From assembly GCA_001899285.1 (NCBI GenBank), contig MKWA01000003.1, forward strand, positions 536 through 64,535: DNA of 64,000 bases. The letters are read 5' to 3'. This document shows, in pieces, positions 24,074-33,397 of this stretch. The stretch is from Rhizobiales bacterium 64-17 (lineage in GTDB: Bacteria > Pseudomonadota > Alphaproteobacteria > Rhizobiales > Xanthobacteraceae). Position numbers and translations under genes: made by a program. The notes under the pieces are model-generated. The model did no database searches. It had not been told where the DNA came from and saw nothing but the letters and a program-made list of their open reading frames with translations. Numbering within the stretch: position 1 is the stretch's first letter; each line of letters starts with the position of its first letter.

Positions 24074-25765
24074 TTATCTCGTCCTTGAAATCACATTGAG
24101 CAGCGCCGGCGTGCCGCTGCGCACCTTGTCGAACGCGCGGTCCAGCGCCGCCGGCAGTTTTTCCGGGTCGCTCACCGCCTCGCCATAGCCACCGCACGCC
24201 TCGATCGCCTTCTCGAATGCGGGCGAGGGCTTCAACTCGGTCAACGGCATCGCATTCGCCTTCGCTGCATGGCCATCCGGATAGATGTCGAGCGTCGCGC
24301 GGCGCACCGCGTGCCACGACTGGTTGTTGTTGATGAGGGTCAGCACTGGCAGATTTTCGGCCTGCGCCACGAAATGGAACGGCAGCGGGTTGCCGAACAT
24401 GTAAGAGCCGTCGCCGACCGAGGTGATGACCTCGCGCTCCGGCGCCGCGAGCTTGGCGCCCAGCGCCGCGCCGAGGCCGAAGCCGAGCCCGCCTGACATC
24501 AGATTGCCCATGTAGCTGCCCGGCGCGGTCAGATCGAGATTGGCGGCCGCGAGGCCGAGTTCGCTGATGACGATGGCATCTTTGGCTTTGCGCTCGTTGA
24601 CGCAGTGATCGACCCAGGCCGGATGGATCGGTGATCCGGTACGCGCTTTCTCGATCAGCGCCGCGCGCTGCTCGGCGAGCGCCGCATGTGCCTTTTCGAC
24701 ATCCTGCCGCCGGCGCTCGATGATCGCCGTCTGCGATTTGCACTCTTCGGTCAACGCGTCCTTCAGCGCCACCAGTGCCGCCACCGGATCGCCGCCAATA
24801 AGAAGGTCGGCGTCGGTGTCGCGGAACGGGTAGCGCGCGGCGAGGGGATCGCTCGACAGCCGGATCACCTTGGCGCCGGGTTTCGGCCGCACGTTTTTCG
24901 GCATCCATGGCACCACCGACTCGACGGCGAGGATGACATCGGCCTTGGGCAACCACTTGGACGAGTCGAAGCCGAGATGCATCGGATGGTCGGTCGGCAG
25001 ATTGAGATCGCGCGTCTCGTTCTGCACCACCGGGAGCGCGAACCGGCTGGCCAGCCGCGCGAGCGCCTCGACCGCGCCGGGATAACGGCCGGACGCCGAG
25101 GTGATGATGAGCGGAAATTCCGCTTGCGCGATCATGTGTGCCGCCTCGGCGATCACATTGTCGGATGCGACCACCGGCGGCACGCCCAGGGGGCGCTGCG
25201 GCCGGTTCTGCGACACAGCCGTCTCGCCCAGCGTTTCTCGGGGCAGGGTCAGATAGACCGGCCCGCGCGGTTCGGTCATGGCGATATCGAGCGCGCGGTC
25301 GACGACAGTGTCGACCGGCTGCCCGCTGCGCAGTTCGTAGTCCCATTTCACCAGCTCGCGCAGCATGCCGCCCTGATCGAACATCTCCTGACCCCAGTGG
25401 ATCGAACGGTTGCGCGAGGCGACGCTGCCGGTCTCGGTGATCGGCGTGCGGCCGGCGGCGAGGAACACCGGGATATTGTCGCGCTGTGCGTTCATCAGTC
25501 CGCACATCGCGTTGGCGGTGCCGACATTGACATGCACCATCACCGCGGCGGGCTTGCCGCAGGTGCGGTAGTAACCATGGGCCATCGCCATGGCGACGTT
25601 CTCGTGCGGCACCGTGATCGCGCGCGGATAGCGCACCCGGCCATTGTTGCGGGCGATCGCCTCGACGATGGATGCGAAATCGGTGCCGGCATTGGCGAAC
25701 AGATAATCAACGCCGCGCTCGGCAAGACGCCGCAAAAAGGCTTCGGCGTTGATTTCGGTGCTCAT
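24074..25765 (-). CDS. ThDP-requiring enzyme of the acetolactate-synthase/decarboxylase superfamily
   Basis: 563 residues with the three-domain layout. The catalytic glutamate is E55 (TVPHENVAMAMAHGYYR), and the C-terminal ThDP/Mg motif is GDGSYMFGNPLPF ending in NNN. Start ATG at 25765 with GGAGAG eight bases upstream. No FAD or regulatory-subunit signs make true IlvB likely. Benzoylformate-decarboxylase-like, oxalyl-CoA-decarboxylase-like or sulfoacetaldehyde-acetyltransferase-like roles are alternatives. It converges on the E2 gene at the right end of the LacI-controlled island, but no LacI-type palindrome was seen upstream. Confidence 0.8.
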   Translation of the reverse strand: MSTEINAEAFLRRLAERGVDYLFANAGTDFASIVEAIARNNGRVRYPRAITVPHENVAMAMAHGYYRTCGKPAAVMVHVNVGTANAMCGLMNAQRDNIPVFLAAGRTPITETGSVASRNRSIHWGQEMFDQGGMLRELVKWDYELRSGQPVDTVVDRALDIAMTEPRGPVYLTLPRETLGETAVSQNRPQRPLGVPPVVASDNVIAEAAHMIAQAEFPLIITSASGRYPGAVEALARLASRFALPVVQNETRDLNLPTDHPMHLGFDSSKWLPKADVILAVESVVPWMPKNVRPKPGAKVIRLSSDPLAARYPFRDTDADLLIGGDPVAALVALKDALTEECKSQTAIIERRRQDVEKAHAALAEQRAALIEKARTGSPIHPAWVDHCVNERKAKDAIVISELGLAAANLDLTAPGSYMGNLMSGGLGFGLGAALGAKLAAPEREVITSVGDGSYMFGNPLPFHFVAQAENLPVLTLINNNQSWHAVRRATLDIYPDGHAAKANAMPLTELKPSPAFEKAIEACGGYGEAVSDPEKLPAALDRAFDKVRSGTPALLNVISRTR

Positions 25766-25893
25766 GATCTCTCCGGAAATTGCAGGGCGGTGGGTAGCGG
25801 AAAGCACTGTGGTGCACGAGACAGGGTTATAGCAATTCCATGTCGATTGCTAAAACTTGAATCAAATTTTGTGCCGCATTGCGATCGTTAAGC

Positions 25894-25903
25894 TTGCATG
25901 CAA
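25894..25903. promoter_or_regulatory. Perfect palindrome in a divergent spacer
   Basis: TTGCATGCAA lies in the 174-bp spacer between the ThDP gene (start 25765) and the L,D-transpeptidase gene (start 25940). It is similar in form to the TTGTATGCAA box of the GntR operators, but no second box sits 20 bp away. Regulatory role uncertain. Confidence 0.35.
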
Positions 25904-25939
25904 ACATTGCATTCGAATTGAATTTGAGGGGCTGGGACC

Positions 25940-26578
25940 ATGCGACATGCACTCGCGGGACTGGCGCTGTTGCTCGCGATGGTGGGCACGGCGTGGGATG
26001 CGCAGGCGCGCGTTGTCATTCAGGTCGACAAATCGCAGCAGCGCATGACCGTCGTGGTCAATGGTGTGCCGCAGTACAACTGGGCGGTCTCGACCGGCCG
26101 CGCCAATTTCAGCACGCCGGTCGGCACCTTCGCGCCACAGCGGCTCGAACGGATGTGGTTCTCGCGCAAGTACTACGACTCGCCGATGCCGTATTCGATC
26201 TTCTTTCACCGCGGCTATGCGATCCACGGCAGTTACGAGATTTCCAAGCTCGGCGGCCCGGCGTCGCATGGCTGCATCCGTCTGCATCCGCAGAACGCAG
26301 CGACCTTGTTTTCGCTGGTGCGCAGCGCCGGGGCCAGCAACACGACCATCGTCGTGTCCGGCGGCGACAGCCTGATGGCGCGCCGCCGCGCGCCAGTGGA
26401 GCGCTACGGCCGTTCAAGCGGCCGCTCCTATGCCACCGGCTCCTACGAGAGCGGCTGGCAGGACGACATCAGCTTCTCGGCGCGTCGGCCGCAACCGCGC
26501 TGGCAGCAGCCGCGGGTCGTCTACGAGGAGGACGACGGCTGGCGTTCCTGGGGCCGTAATGCGCGCGGCTGGCGTTAA
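25940..26578 (+). CDS. L,D-transpeptidase (YkuD family)
   Basis: 212 residues with a signal peptide (LAGLALLLAMVGTAW, cleaved near DAQA). The YkuD active site is complete: His96 (AIHGSYE), then His110 and Cys112 in SHGCIRL, with Arg114. The enzyme acts in the periplasm on peptidoglycan stem peptides, forming 3-3 cross-links or attaching a protein. A basic, Ser/Arg-rich tail of about 60 residues follows the catalytic domain (SARRPQPRWQQPRVV) and could bind the wall or membrane. It stands alone; a hairpin lies 55 bp downstream. Confidence 0.9.
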   Translation: MRHALAGLALLLAMVGTAWDAQARVVIQVDKSQQRMTVVVNGVPQYNWAVSTGRANFSTPVGTFAPQRLERMWFSRKYYDSPMPYSIFFHRGYAIHGSYEISKLGGPASHGCIRLHPQNAATLFSLVRSAGASNTTIVVSGGDSLMARRRAPVERYGRSSGRSYATGSYESGWQDDISFSARRPQPRWQQPRVVYEEDDGWRSWGRNARGWR

Positions 26579-26632
26579 CAAACCCGCTGAAACCAGTTCC
26601 CTTTCAAGGCGTTATTCCAGGTGACGGACGAT

Positions 26633-26654
26633 CCGGGCGGGTTTTCCCGCCCGG
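26633..26654 (+). terminator. Possible terminator hairpin
   Basis: CCGGGCGGG-TTTT-CCCGCCCGG, a very GC-rich hairpin 55 bp after the L,D-transpeptidase stop. It is not followed by a T tract, so intrinsic termination is uncertain. Confidence 0.4.
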
Positions 26655-26773
26655 CTTCTGTCATGCGACCTCCGGGCTGTTAACGGGCTATTGCCTGAAA
26701 ACAACCATGATTGTCGCCGACTTCGGGCCAATTCCGGGACATTGCCGTCCCGGCTGGAACAAGGATTGCGCCG

Positions 26774-27565
26774 ATGTGCCGCTGGATCGCTTATCGTGGC
26801 GATACGATCGCACTCGAACACTACGTCACCGAGCCGGAGCACTCGCTGATCTCGCAGAGCCTGCACGCCCTGCAATCGACGGCGAGCACCAACGGAGACG
26901 GATTCGGCCTCGGCTGGTACGGTGACCACCCTGAGCCGGGACTTTACCGCGAATTGCGTCCGGCATGGTCTGACGAGAATCTGCGTTATCTTTGCCGGCA
27001 TATCCGCTCGCATCTGTTCTTCGCCCATGTCCGCGCCGCGACTGGAACGCCGGTGACGCGGCAGAACTGCCACCCGTTTGCATGCGGACCATGGATGTTC
27101 ATGCACAACGGGTTCATCGGCAACTGGAGCGGGCTGCGCCGTCATGTCGAGCAGCTCATTCCCGATATGCTGTATCCGTCGCGCACCGGCACCACCGATT
27201 CCGAAGCGATCTTCCTTGCCATGCTCGGGCAGGGAGTGAGCGAGGATCCGGTCGGCGCGACCGCGCGCGCTATGGCGGCGATCGGGCATCTGGTGTCGCG
27301 CAACGGCGCTGCCGACAAATTCCGGTTCACAGCGGCGCTGGCCAACGGCCGCGATCTCTATGCCTTCCGCTACGCCGTCAACGACGATGCCAACACGCTT
27401 TATTATCGCGCGACCACCACCAGCGTGCTGATCGTCTCGGAGCCTCTGGACGACAACGCCGCGGATTGGATCGAGGTGCCGCCGAACCACGTGGTCATCG
27501 CGCGCGCCGACTGTCCGACCGAAGTGGTGCCGTTCATCGAAGCGCAGGCGCTGGCGGCGGAATGA
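26774..27565 (+). CDS. Class II glutamine amidotransferase (EgtC/YafJ-like)
   Basis: 263 residues. The ATG at 26774 is chosen because it places Cys2 (MCRWIAYRG) as the Ntn nucleophile. Supporting motifs are STNGDGFGLGWYG, FFAHVRAATGTPV and MFMHNGFIGNW. The YafJ/EgtC group hydrolyses gamma-glutamyl amides; EgtC acts in ergothioneine synthesis, but no egtB/egtD genes are nearby, so the broader amidotransferase call is safer. It converges with another Ntn amidotransferase gene, 17 bp away. Confidence 0.88.
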   Translation: MCRWIAYRGDTIALEHYVTEPEHSLISQSLHALQSTASTNGDGFGLGWYGDHPEPGLYRELRPAWSDENLRYLCRHIRSHLFFAHVRAATGTPVTRQNCHPFACGPWMFMHNGFIGNWSGLRRHVEQLIPDMLYPSRTGTTDSEAIFLAMLGQGVSEDPVGATARAMAAIGHLVSRNGAADKFRFTAALANGRDLYAFRYAVNDDANTLYYRATTTSVLIVSEPLDDNAADWIEVPPNHVVIARADCPTEVVPFIEAQALAAE

Positions 27566-27582
27566 TCCGCCGCCAATTCCCG

Positions 27583-29355
27583 TCAGTGAATGTGATGGGC
27601 TTGTAGCCAGCCCTCGAGCACAGCCACCTGCCACAGCTTGGAATGACCCTTCGGCGTCAGGTTGCCCTCGGGATCTGCCAGGAGCTTGTCGACATAGTCG
27701 CGGCGGAAGATGCCGCGCTCGCGCGCAGCCGGTGTATCGAGAATGTCGTGCACGAAATCGCGATACGGTCCGCGCAGATATTTGAGCGCTGGCACCGGGA
27801 AGTAGCCCTTCGGCCGGTCGATCACCTCTGACGGAACGACACGGCGAGCGGCTTCCTTGAGCACATATTTGCCGCCGTCGCGGACCTTGAGGTCGGCCGG
27901 CACGCGGCCGGCCAGTTCGACCAGTTCATGGTCGAGGAACGGTACGCGCGCTTCAAGGCTCCACGCCATGGTCATGTTGTCGACCCGTTTTACCGGGTCG
28001 TCCACCAGCATCACCTTGGTGTCGATGTCGAGCACCTTGTCGATCGGGCGCGACGAGGCCGATTGCGCGAAATGCTCATCCACGTAATCGCGGCTGTAGT
28101 CGTCGCCCAACACGTCGTCGGTGAGCGCTTCCGCCATCTCCGCGTGGTCGCGGTCAAAATAGATCGCGCGGTAGTCCGACGACACATCGTTGGAGTGCAT
28201 CAGCGGTGGATACCAGTGATAGCCGCCAAAAATCTCGTCGGCGCCCTGGCCGCTCTGCACCACCTTCACGTGCTTGGCGACCTCCTGCGACAGCAGATAG
28301 AAGCCGACCGCGTCGTGGCTCATCATCGGCTCGGCCATGGCGGCGATGGCGTCGGGGAGGGCCGTCAGCATCCGGTCCGCGCCGATCCGGATCTGGTGAT
28401 GCTCGGTGCCGAAGCGCCGCGCCACCAGATCGGAATACTGGAATTCGTCACCGCAGATGTCCCCGACGCTTTCGAAGCCGATGGCGAAAGTCTTGAGATC
28501 GGCGTGGCCGGCTTCCGCGAGCAGGCCGACCACCAGCGAACTGTCGAGACCGCCCGACAGCAACACGCCGACCGGAACGTCGGCGACACGGCGGCGCTCC
28601 ACCGCGCGCGACAGCGCCTCATGGGTGGCGTCGATCCAATCTTCCTCCGACATGCGGCGGTCGCTCGACCGCTCGCCCATGGTCAGCGACCAATAGGTTT
28701 CGGTCGTACGTTGGCCGTCTGGTGCGATGGTCATGATTGTCGCCGGCGGCAGTTTCTGCACGCCCTTGAGAATCGTGCGCGGGGGCGGGACCACGGCATG
28801 CAGGCTCATGTAATGATGCAGGCCGATCGGATCGATCGATGTATCGACGTCGCCGGCGGCAAGCAGCGCCGGAAGCGTCGACGCAAACCGCAAGCCGGTC
28901 GATGTTTCGGCGAGATAGAGCGGCTTGACGCCGAGTCGGTCGCGCGCCAGCACGACGCGTCCGCTGTCGCGCTCGAGAATGGCGAAGGCGAACATGCCGT
29001 GGAACCGTTCGACGCAACGCGCGCCCCACGCATGGTAGGCTTTGAGGATGACCTCGGTATCTCCACCCGAGAAGAAGCGGTAGCCCTTGCCGATCAGCGT
29101 CGCGCGCAGATCCTGATAGTTGTAGATGCAGCCGTTGAAGGCGATCGACAGGCCCAGGTCACTATCAACCATCGGCTGTTCGGACAGCGAAGACACGTCG
29201 ATGATACTCAGCCGGGCGTGTCCAAGTGATACGCCGCCGCGCGCGATGACCCCTCGGGAGTCCGGCCCCCGGCGGTGCATTGCGTCAGTCATGGATTGGA
29301 TGGCAGCCAGATCGGGGCGGCCGGTGAATGTAATCTCTCCGCAGATGCCACACAT
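27583..29355 (-). CDS. Asparagine-synthase-like amidotransferase (N-acetylglutaminylglutamine type)
   Basis: 590 residues. The N-terminal Ntn domain starts with Cys2 (MCGICGEITFTG) and the synthase domain has the ATP-PPi loop SGGLDSS. Length and segments such as FNGCIYNYQDLRATL and GYHWYPPL agree with my memory of the amidotransferase that makes the osmolyte N-acetylglutaminylglutamine amide. The acetyltransferase/ligase partner (GNAT plus ATP-grasp) and peptidase of that system usually lie beside it, but the neighbours here are an MFS gene and a convergent amidotransferase. Plain AsnB-type asparagine synthetase is the alternative. Confidence 0.75.
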   Translation of the reverse strand: MCGICGEITFTGRPDLAAIQSMTDAMHRRGPDSRGVIARGGVSLGHARLSIIDVSSLSEQPMVDSDLGLSIAFNGCIYNYQDLRATLIGKGYRFFSGGDTEVILKAYHAWGARCVERFHGMFAFAILERDSGRVVLARDRLGVKPLYLAETSTGLRFASTLPALLAAGDVDTSIDPIGLHHYMSLHAVVPPPRTILKGVQKLPPATIMTIAPDGQRTTETYWSLTMGERSSDRRMSEEDWIDATHEALSRAVERRRVADVPVGVLLSGGLDSSLVVGLLAEAGHADLKTFAIGFESVGDICGDEFQYSDLVARRFGTEHHQIRIGADRMLTALPDAIAAMAEPMMSHDAVGFYLLSQEVAKHVKVVQSGQGADEIFGGYHWYPPLMHSNDVSSDYRAIYFDRDHAEMAEALTDDVLGDDYSRDYVDEHFAQSASSRPIDKVLDIDTKVMLVDDPVKRVDNMTMAWSLEARVPFLDHELVELAGRVPADLKVRDGGKYVLKEAARRVVPSEVIDRPKGYFPVPALKYLRGPYRDFVHDILDTPAARERGIFRRDYVDKLLADPEGNLTPKGHSKLWQVAVLEGWLQAHHIH

Positions 29356-29400
29356 CAGCCCGGCACCGCGTTCGCTCGAAATGTCATGATGTCTCCCAAA

Positions 29401-29444
29401 GCGTTTTCACGCGAAGTGGATATTGCTTCGCGCTCCGAAAACGC
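29401..29444. repeat. 44-bp palindromic repeat
   Basis: GCGTTTT/AAAACGC and inner CGCGAAG/CTTCGCG arms, in the 200-bp gap between the asparagine-synthase-like and MFS genes. The GCGTTTTC...GCGAAGTGGA pattern is a family of palindromes often seen in Bradyrhizobium-like genomes (from memory). Confidence 0.6.
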
Positions 29445-29452
29445 GACTCGCT

Positions 29453-29469
29453 AGAGACTCTAAGTCTCT
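29453..29469. repeat. Short hairpin
   Basis: AGAGACT / AGTCTCT arms with a three-base loop just right of the 44-bp palindrome. No T tract, so terminator function is weak. Confidence 0.45.
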
Positions 29470-29555
29470 GTGAGATAACGAATTTCAGCTTGCATCGTTC
29501 CGGCCAAAAGGGGCCAGAACATGACAGGGACAAAGCAGAAAGCCGGAAAAGCTGC

Positions 29556-30761
29556 TCAAATCGTCGCGGTTTTGCGGGTTCCCGTAGCGACGGTTCCGAT
29601 GCAGAACAGCAATGCGGCTGCGATCAGAATGAACACCATGCGCGGCGAACCGTGATCCATCAGCAGGCCGTAGATCATCGGCGCAACGGTTCCGCCGATG
29701 TTGAAGCCGGTGCTGACGAAACCGAACACCTTGCCGAACGAGCCGGGTGGCGTCGATTCCCGCACGATCATGTCGCGTGATGGAACGATCGCGCCGGAGA
29801 AAAATCCGCCGACAGCCATCAGCAGGAACAGAGGCACGAGCGAAAGATCGATGAAAGCGATGATGATCGTCAGGACGGCGGCCACCGACAGCCCGATAAC
29901 GGCGACGCCGGCATGCCGCGTGGTGCGGGCAGCGACAAATCCGCCCGCGAGTACGCCGATCGCGGACGCGGTGAGATAGGCCGTCAGCATCGTGTTGGCG
30001 ATATTGACGGGTGTCCCGTGCAAGGCATTGAGCGCGACGACCATATAGTTGGCCATGCCGCCGGTGAAAATCGCGAGCAGCACATAGAACGCCAGATTGC
30101 GCAGGATTGGCGCCGACAGAAGCAGCGACCAGCCGGCGGTCTCGCCATCGTTCTGATGTGTCGTTGACGGTGCCGCCGAGGTGTCTCGCAGCGTCATCAA
30201 CCAGCCGGCGGTGGCAAGGCCGGCGATCGCGGAAGCGAGGAAAGCGCCACGCCAGCCCCAGACGCCTTGCATCAGCAGCACACATACAGGAGCCGCGGCC
30301 GTTCCGGCATAGCCGGCGAACGAATGGATGGAGTAAGCATGTCCGATCCGTTCGCTGCGTACATGGCGCGAGAGCAGCGCATAGTCGGCCGGGTGATAGA
30401 CGGTGTTGCCGAGCCCGGCCAAGGCGAACATCGCCACCAGCAGCCAGAATGAATTAAACAGCGCAACGATGGCAAAGGCTGCCACCTGGAGCAGCAGGCC
30501 GACAACCAGCACGTTGCGCGCACTCATGCGGTCGACCAGGAACCCGGCGGGTGTCTGCAGCAGCGCAGAGACGATATTAAATACCGCGAGCGCGATGCCG
30601 AGTTCGGTGAAGCTGACGCCGTAGTCGTCGCGGACGAATAGGAACAGCGGCGGCAGCACCAGCATGTAGAAATGCGACAGGAGATGCGCGGCGCTCACCG
30701 CGCTGATCAGGTTCACCTCGGTCGAGGGCGGCGGAGCCGCAATGTCTGTCGCTTGAGTCAT
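29556..30761 (-). CDS. Major facilitator superfamily transporter
   Basis: 401 residues with twelve predicted membrane segments (for example LLSHFYMLVLPPLFLFV and AFAIVALFNSFWLLVAMFAL). A motif-A-like loop is GFLVDRMSARNVL. The overall pattern (LLSHFY near the start, NTVYHPADYALL) fits the fosmidomycin-resistance/Fsr-like branch. Substrate unknown. It lies on the minus strand between the CoxL-like gene and the amidotransferase and could be co-transcribed with either. Confidence 0.85.
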   Translation of the reverse strand: MTQATDIAAPPPSTEVNLISAVSAAHLLSHFYMLVLPPLFLFVRDDYGVSFTELGIALAVFNIVSALLQTPAGFLVDRMSARNVLVVGLLLQVAAFAIVALFNSFWLLVAMFALAGLGNTVYHPADYALLSRHVRSERIGHAYSIHSFAGYAGTAAAPVCVLLMQGVWGWRGAFLASAIAGLATAGWLMTLRDTSAAPSTTHQNDGETAGWSLLLSAPILRNLAFYVLLAIFTGGMANYMVVALNALHGTPVNIANTMLTAYLTASAIGVLAGGFVAARTTRHAGVAVIGLSVAAVLTIIIAFIDLSLVPLFLLMAVGGFFSGAIVPSRDMIVRESTPPGSFGKVFGFVSTGFNIGGTVAPMIYGLLMDHGSPRMVFILIAAALLFCIGTVATGTRKTATI

Positions 30762-30870
30762 GGAATCCCGGGCGACGGCACTATGACTCTATTCGCCTGC
30801 GCCGATCCAGCCGCATTTGCGTATCAAGCCATGCGGGCGAGCCATAGCTTGCCTGCCGGAAAAGCAGCGG

Positions 30871-33213
30871 CTACGCGGCCGATTGCTGCAAGGCGGCCCA
30901 GACCCGCGCCGGGCTTGCGGGCATGTCGATGTGGGTGATGCCCTGATCGGCGAGCGCATCGACCACGGCATTCATCACCGAGGTGAGGCCGCCGGCGCAG
31001 CCGGCTTCGCCGCAACCCTTGGTGCCGAGCGGGTTGGTCTTGGCCGGAACAGGGTGGCTGACGACCGCATAGGCCGGCGCATGTTTGGCGCGCGGCAGCG
31101 CGTAGTCCATGTAGGAGCCGGTGAGCAACTGGCCCTCGCTGTCGTAGCTGACATTCTCCATCAACGCCTGACCGATGCCCTGCATGACGCCGCCATGGGT
31201 CTGGCCCTCGACCAGCAGCGGATTGACCACGGTGCCGAAGTCGTTGACGGCGGAGTAGCGCACGACGGCGACGCGACCGGTCTGCGGGTCGATTTCGACC
31301 TCGGCGACGTGGCAGCCGTTGGGGAACGCCGAGGGCGGACCGTTGCTGACGTGGCTGACATCGAGTTCGGACGGCACGCCCTCGGGCAGCGTCAACCCGC
31401 TGCGGAGCCGTGTGGCCAGTTCGACGATGCCGATGCCGTGGTCGGTGCCGGCGACGACGAAGCGGCCGTTGCGAAATTCCACGTCCTCGGTCGAGGCTTC
31501 CAGCACATGCGCGGCGATGGCGCGGCCTTTCTCGATCACCAGATCGGCGGCTTCGACAATCGCCTGGCCGCTCGCGGTGATGGAACGCGAGCCGCCGGTG
31601 CCGCCGCCGGCCAGCATTTCGTTGCTGTCGCCCTGCAACAACCGGATGCGCTCGAATGGCACGCCGAGGCGTTCGGTGAGCACCTGCGCGAACGGCGTGG
31701 CATGGCCCTGACCATAATCGAGCGTGCCGGTAATGATCGTCACCGTGCCGTCAGTCTCGAAGCGGATGCCGCCCATCTCCTTGTTGGCGGGGGCGGTCAC
31801 TTCGAGATAGCAGCCGACGCCGAGTCCGCGCAGCAGCCCCGCTTTGCGGCTTTCGCGCTTGCGCTTGGCGAAGCCCTTGAGGTCGGCGAAGTCGACCGCG
31901 TGCTTGAGGACGGCCGGGAAGTCGCCGCTGTCATAATTCATGTCGGACGCATTGTGATAGGGCAGGTCGCGCGGACGGATCATGTTGCGGCGGCGCAGTT
32001 CGATCCGGTCGATGCCCATGGCGCGTGCCGCATTGTCGATCAGCCGCTCCATGTAATAGTTGCCCTCGGGGCGTCCGGCGCCGCGATAGGCCGAGACCGG
32101 CGTGGTGTTGGTGTAGAGAAGCCGGGACGACACCTCGATCAGTGGCGTGCGATAGACGCTGGCCACGTTCTTCACGGTGTTGATGGTCGCCGGCATCGGC
32201 CCGACATTGGCGAGATAGCCGCCCATATTGCCGTAGCCGGTCATTCGCAGCGCCAGGAAATTCCCGTCGGCGTCGAGCGCCAGCTCGCCTTTCATTTCAT
32301 GATCGCGGCCGTGGCTGTCGGAGACGAAACTGCCGGAGCGTTCGTCGGTCCACTTCACCGGACGGCCAAGGGCGCGCGCTGCGTGCAGCAGGCAGATATA
32401 TTCTGGATAGATCGACGCCTTCATGCCGAACGATCCGCCAACCTGGCCGGTCAGCACGCGAACCTTGTCGGCGCCGACGCCGAGCACCGACATGATCTGC
32501 CCGCGCATGCCGAACACGCCTTGACTCTCGCAATGGAGCGTCCAGGTGCCGCCATCATATTCGGCGATCGCCGCGCGCGGCTCCATTGCCGAGACGATCA
32601 GCCGCGTGTTGCGGATCGACAGCGTTTCCACATGCGCGGCCTTGGCGAACGCCTCCGCCGTTTTGGCGGCATCGCCATAGTGATAGTCGAGGATCAGATT
32701 GCCCGGAACGTCGTCATAAAGCTGCGCGGCGCTGGCGTGATCGGCCTCGCTCGCCGCGGTGACGGCCGGCAGCGGCTCGATGTCCAGGCTGACCGTTTCC
32801 GCGGCGTCCTTCGCCTGCCACGCCGTTTCGGCGATGACGCACGCGACCGGATCGCCGACCCAGCGCACCCGGTCGGCGGCGAGCGCCGGACGCGGCACCT
32901 GCCGAATCGGGGAGCCATCCCGCCCCTTGAGCGGCAGGCCACATTTCAGCGGGCCGTAGTCCTTCAGATCCTCGGCGGTATAGATCGCGAGCACGCCCGG
33001 CATGGCGCGGGCGGCTTCGGTGTCGATGCTGCGGATGATGCCGTGCGCGTGGGGACTGCGCACGATTGCGGCATAGACCTGACGTGGAAGCTGCAGATCG
33101 TCGGTATAGCGGCCGAGGCCGCGCACGAGCGTGGGGTCTTCGCTGCGGGGGACAGGCTGGCCGATCCCGAATTGGGTCAGAGCCAAAGCGGTCTCGTCCG
33201 GGCGGGTGTCCAT
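30871..33213 (-). CDS. Molybdopterin-binding subunit of the xanthine dehydrogenase/CO-dehydrogenase family, form II CoxL-like, orphan
   Basis: 780 residues. The catalytic loop reads AYRGAGR, the form II signature, instead of the Cys-containing AYxCSFR of true aerobic CO dehydrogenase. The conserved glutamate that acts as base is in GTKGCGEAG near the C-terminus. Start 33213 (MDTRPDETAL) matches the family; 33249 is also in frame, and neither has a strong ribosome site. The medium (FAD) and small (2Fe-2S) subunit genes that normally accompany it are absent from the flanks. So its partners must be elsewhere, or the gene is a remnant; the reading frame is intact. Confidence 0.88.
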   Translation of the reverse strand: MDTRPDETALALTQFGIGQPVPRSEDPTLVRGLGRYTDDLQLPRQVYAAIVRSPHAHGIIRSIDTEAARAMPGVLAIYTAEDLKDYGPLKCGLPLKGRDGSPIRQVPRPALAADRVRWVGDPVACVIAETAWQAKDAAETVSLDIEPLPAVTAASEADHASAAQLYDDVPGNLILDYHYGDAAKTAEAFAKAAHVETLSIRNTRLIVSAMEPRAAIAEYDGGTWTLHCESQGVFGMRGQIMSVLGVGADKVRVLTGQVGGSFGMKASIYPEYICLLHAARALGRPVKWTDERSGSFVSDSHGRDHEMKGELALDADGNFLALRMTGYGNMGGYLANVGPMPATINTVKNVASVYRTPLIEVSSRLLYTNTTPVSAYRGAGRPEGNYYMERLIDNAARAMGIDRIELRRRNMIRPRDLPYHNASDMNYDSGDFPAVLKHAVDFADLKGFAKRKRESRKAGLLRGLGVGCYLEVTAPANKEMGGIRFETDGTVTIITGTLDYGQGHATPFAQVLTERLGVPFERIRLLQGDSNEMLAGGGTGGSRSITASGQAIVEAADLVIEKGRAIAAHVLEASTEDVEFRNGRFVVAGTDHGIGIVELATRLRSGLTLPEGVPSELDVSHVSNGPPSAFPNGCHVAEVEIDPQTGRVAVVRYSAVNDFGTVVNPLLVEGQTHGGVMQGIGQALMENVSYDSEGQLLTGSYMDYALPRAKHAPAYAVVSHPVPAKTNPLGTKGCGEAGCAGGLTSVMNAVVDALADQGITHIDMPASPARVWAALQQSAA

Positions 33214-33397
33214 GTGCGGCTGTCCACGATGCAGGGGAATTGTCTGCATATAGAGACCTGTTCGGATGGGGCAAGGCGTTCTGGAGAATGCCTCGGTTGC
33301 GTCATTCGCCTCGGCTGCTAAACTTTTGTCGACAGTAGAAACATGCTTGCCCGGTCGGCGCGCGGGGTTGCGCGGCGGGGCGGGCGGAAAGGCCACA

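Noticed and set aside
30817-33321. An 834-residue plus-strand open frame opposite the CoxL-like gene
   Set aside because: It is a shadow of the high-GC gene on the other strand. The protein is Arg/Ala/Gly/His-rich without domains, while the minus strand has complete family motifs.
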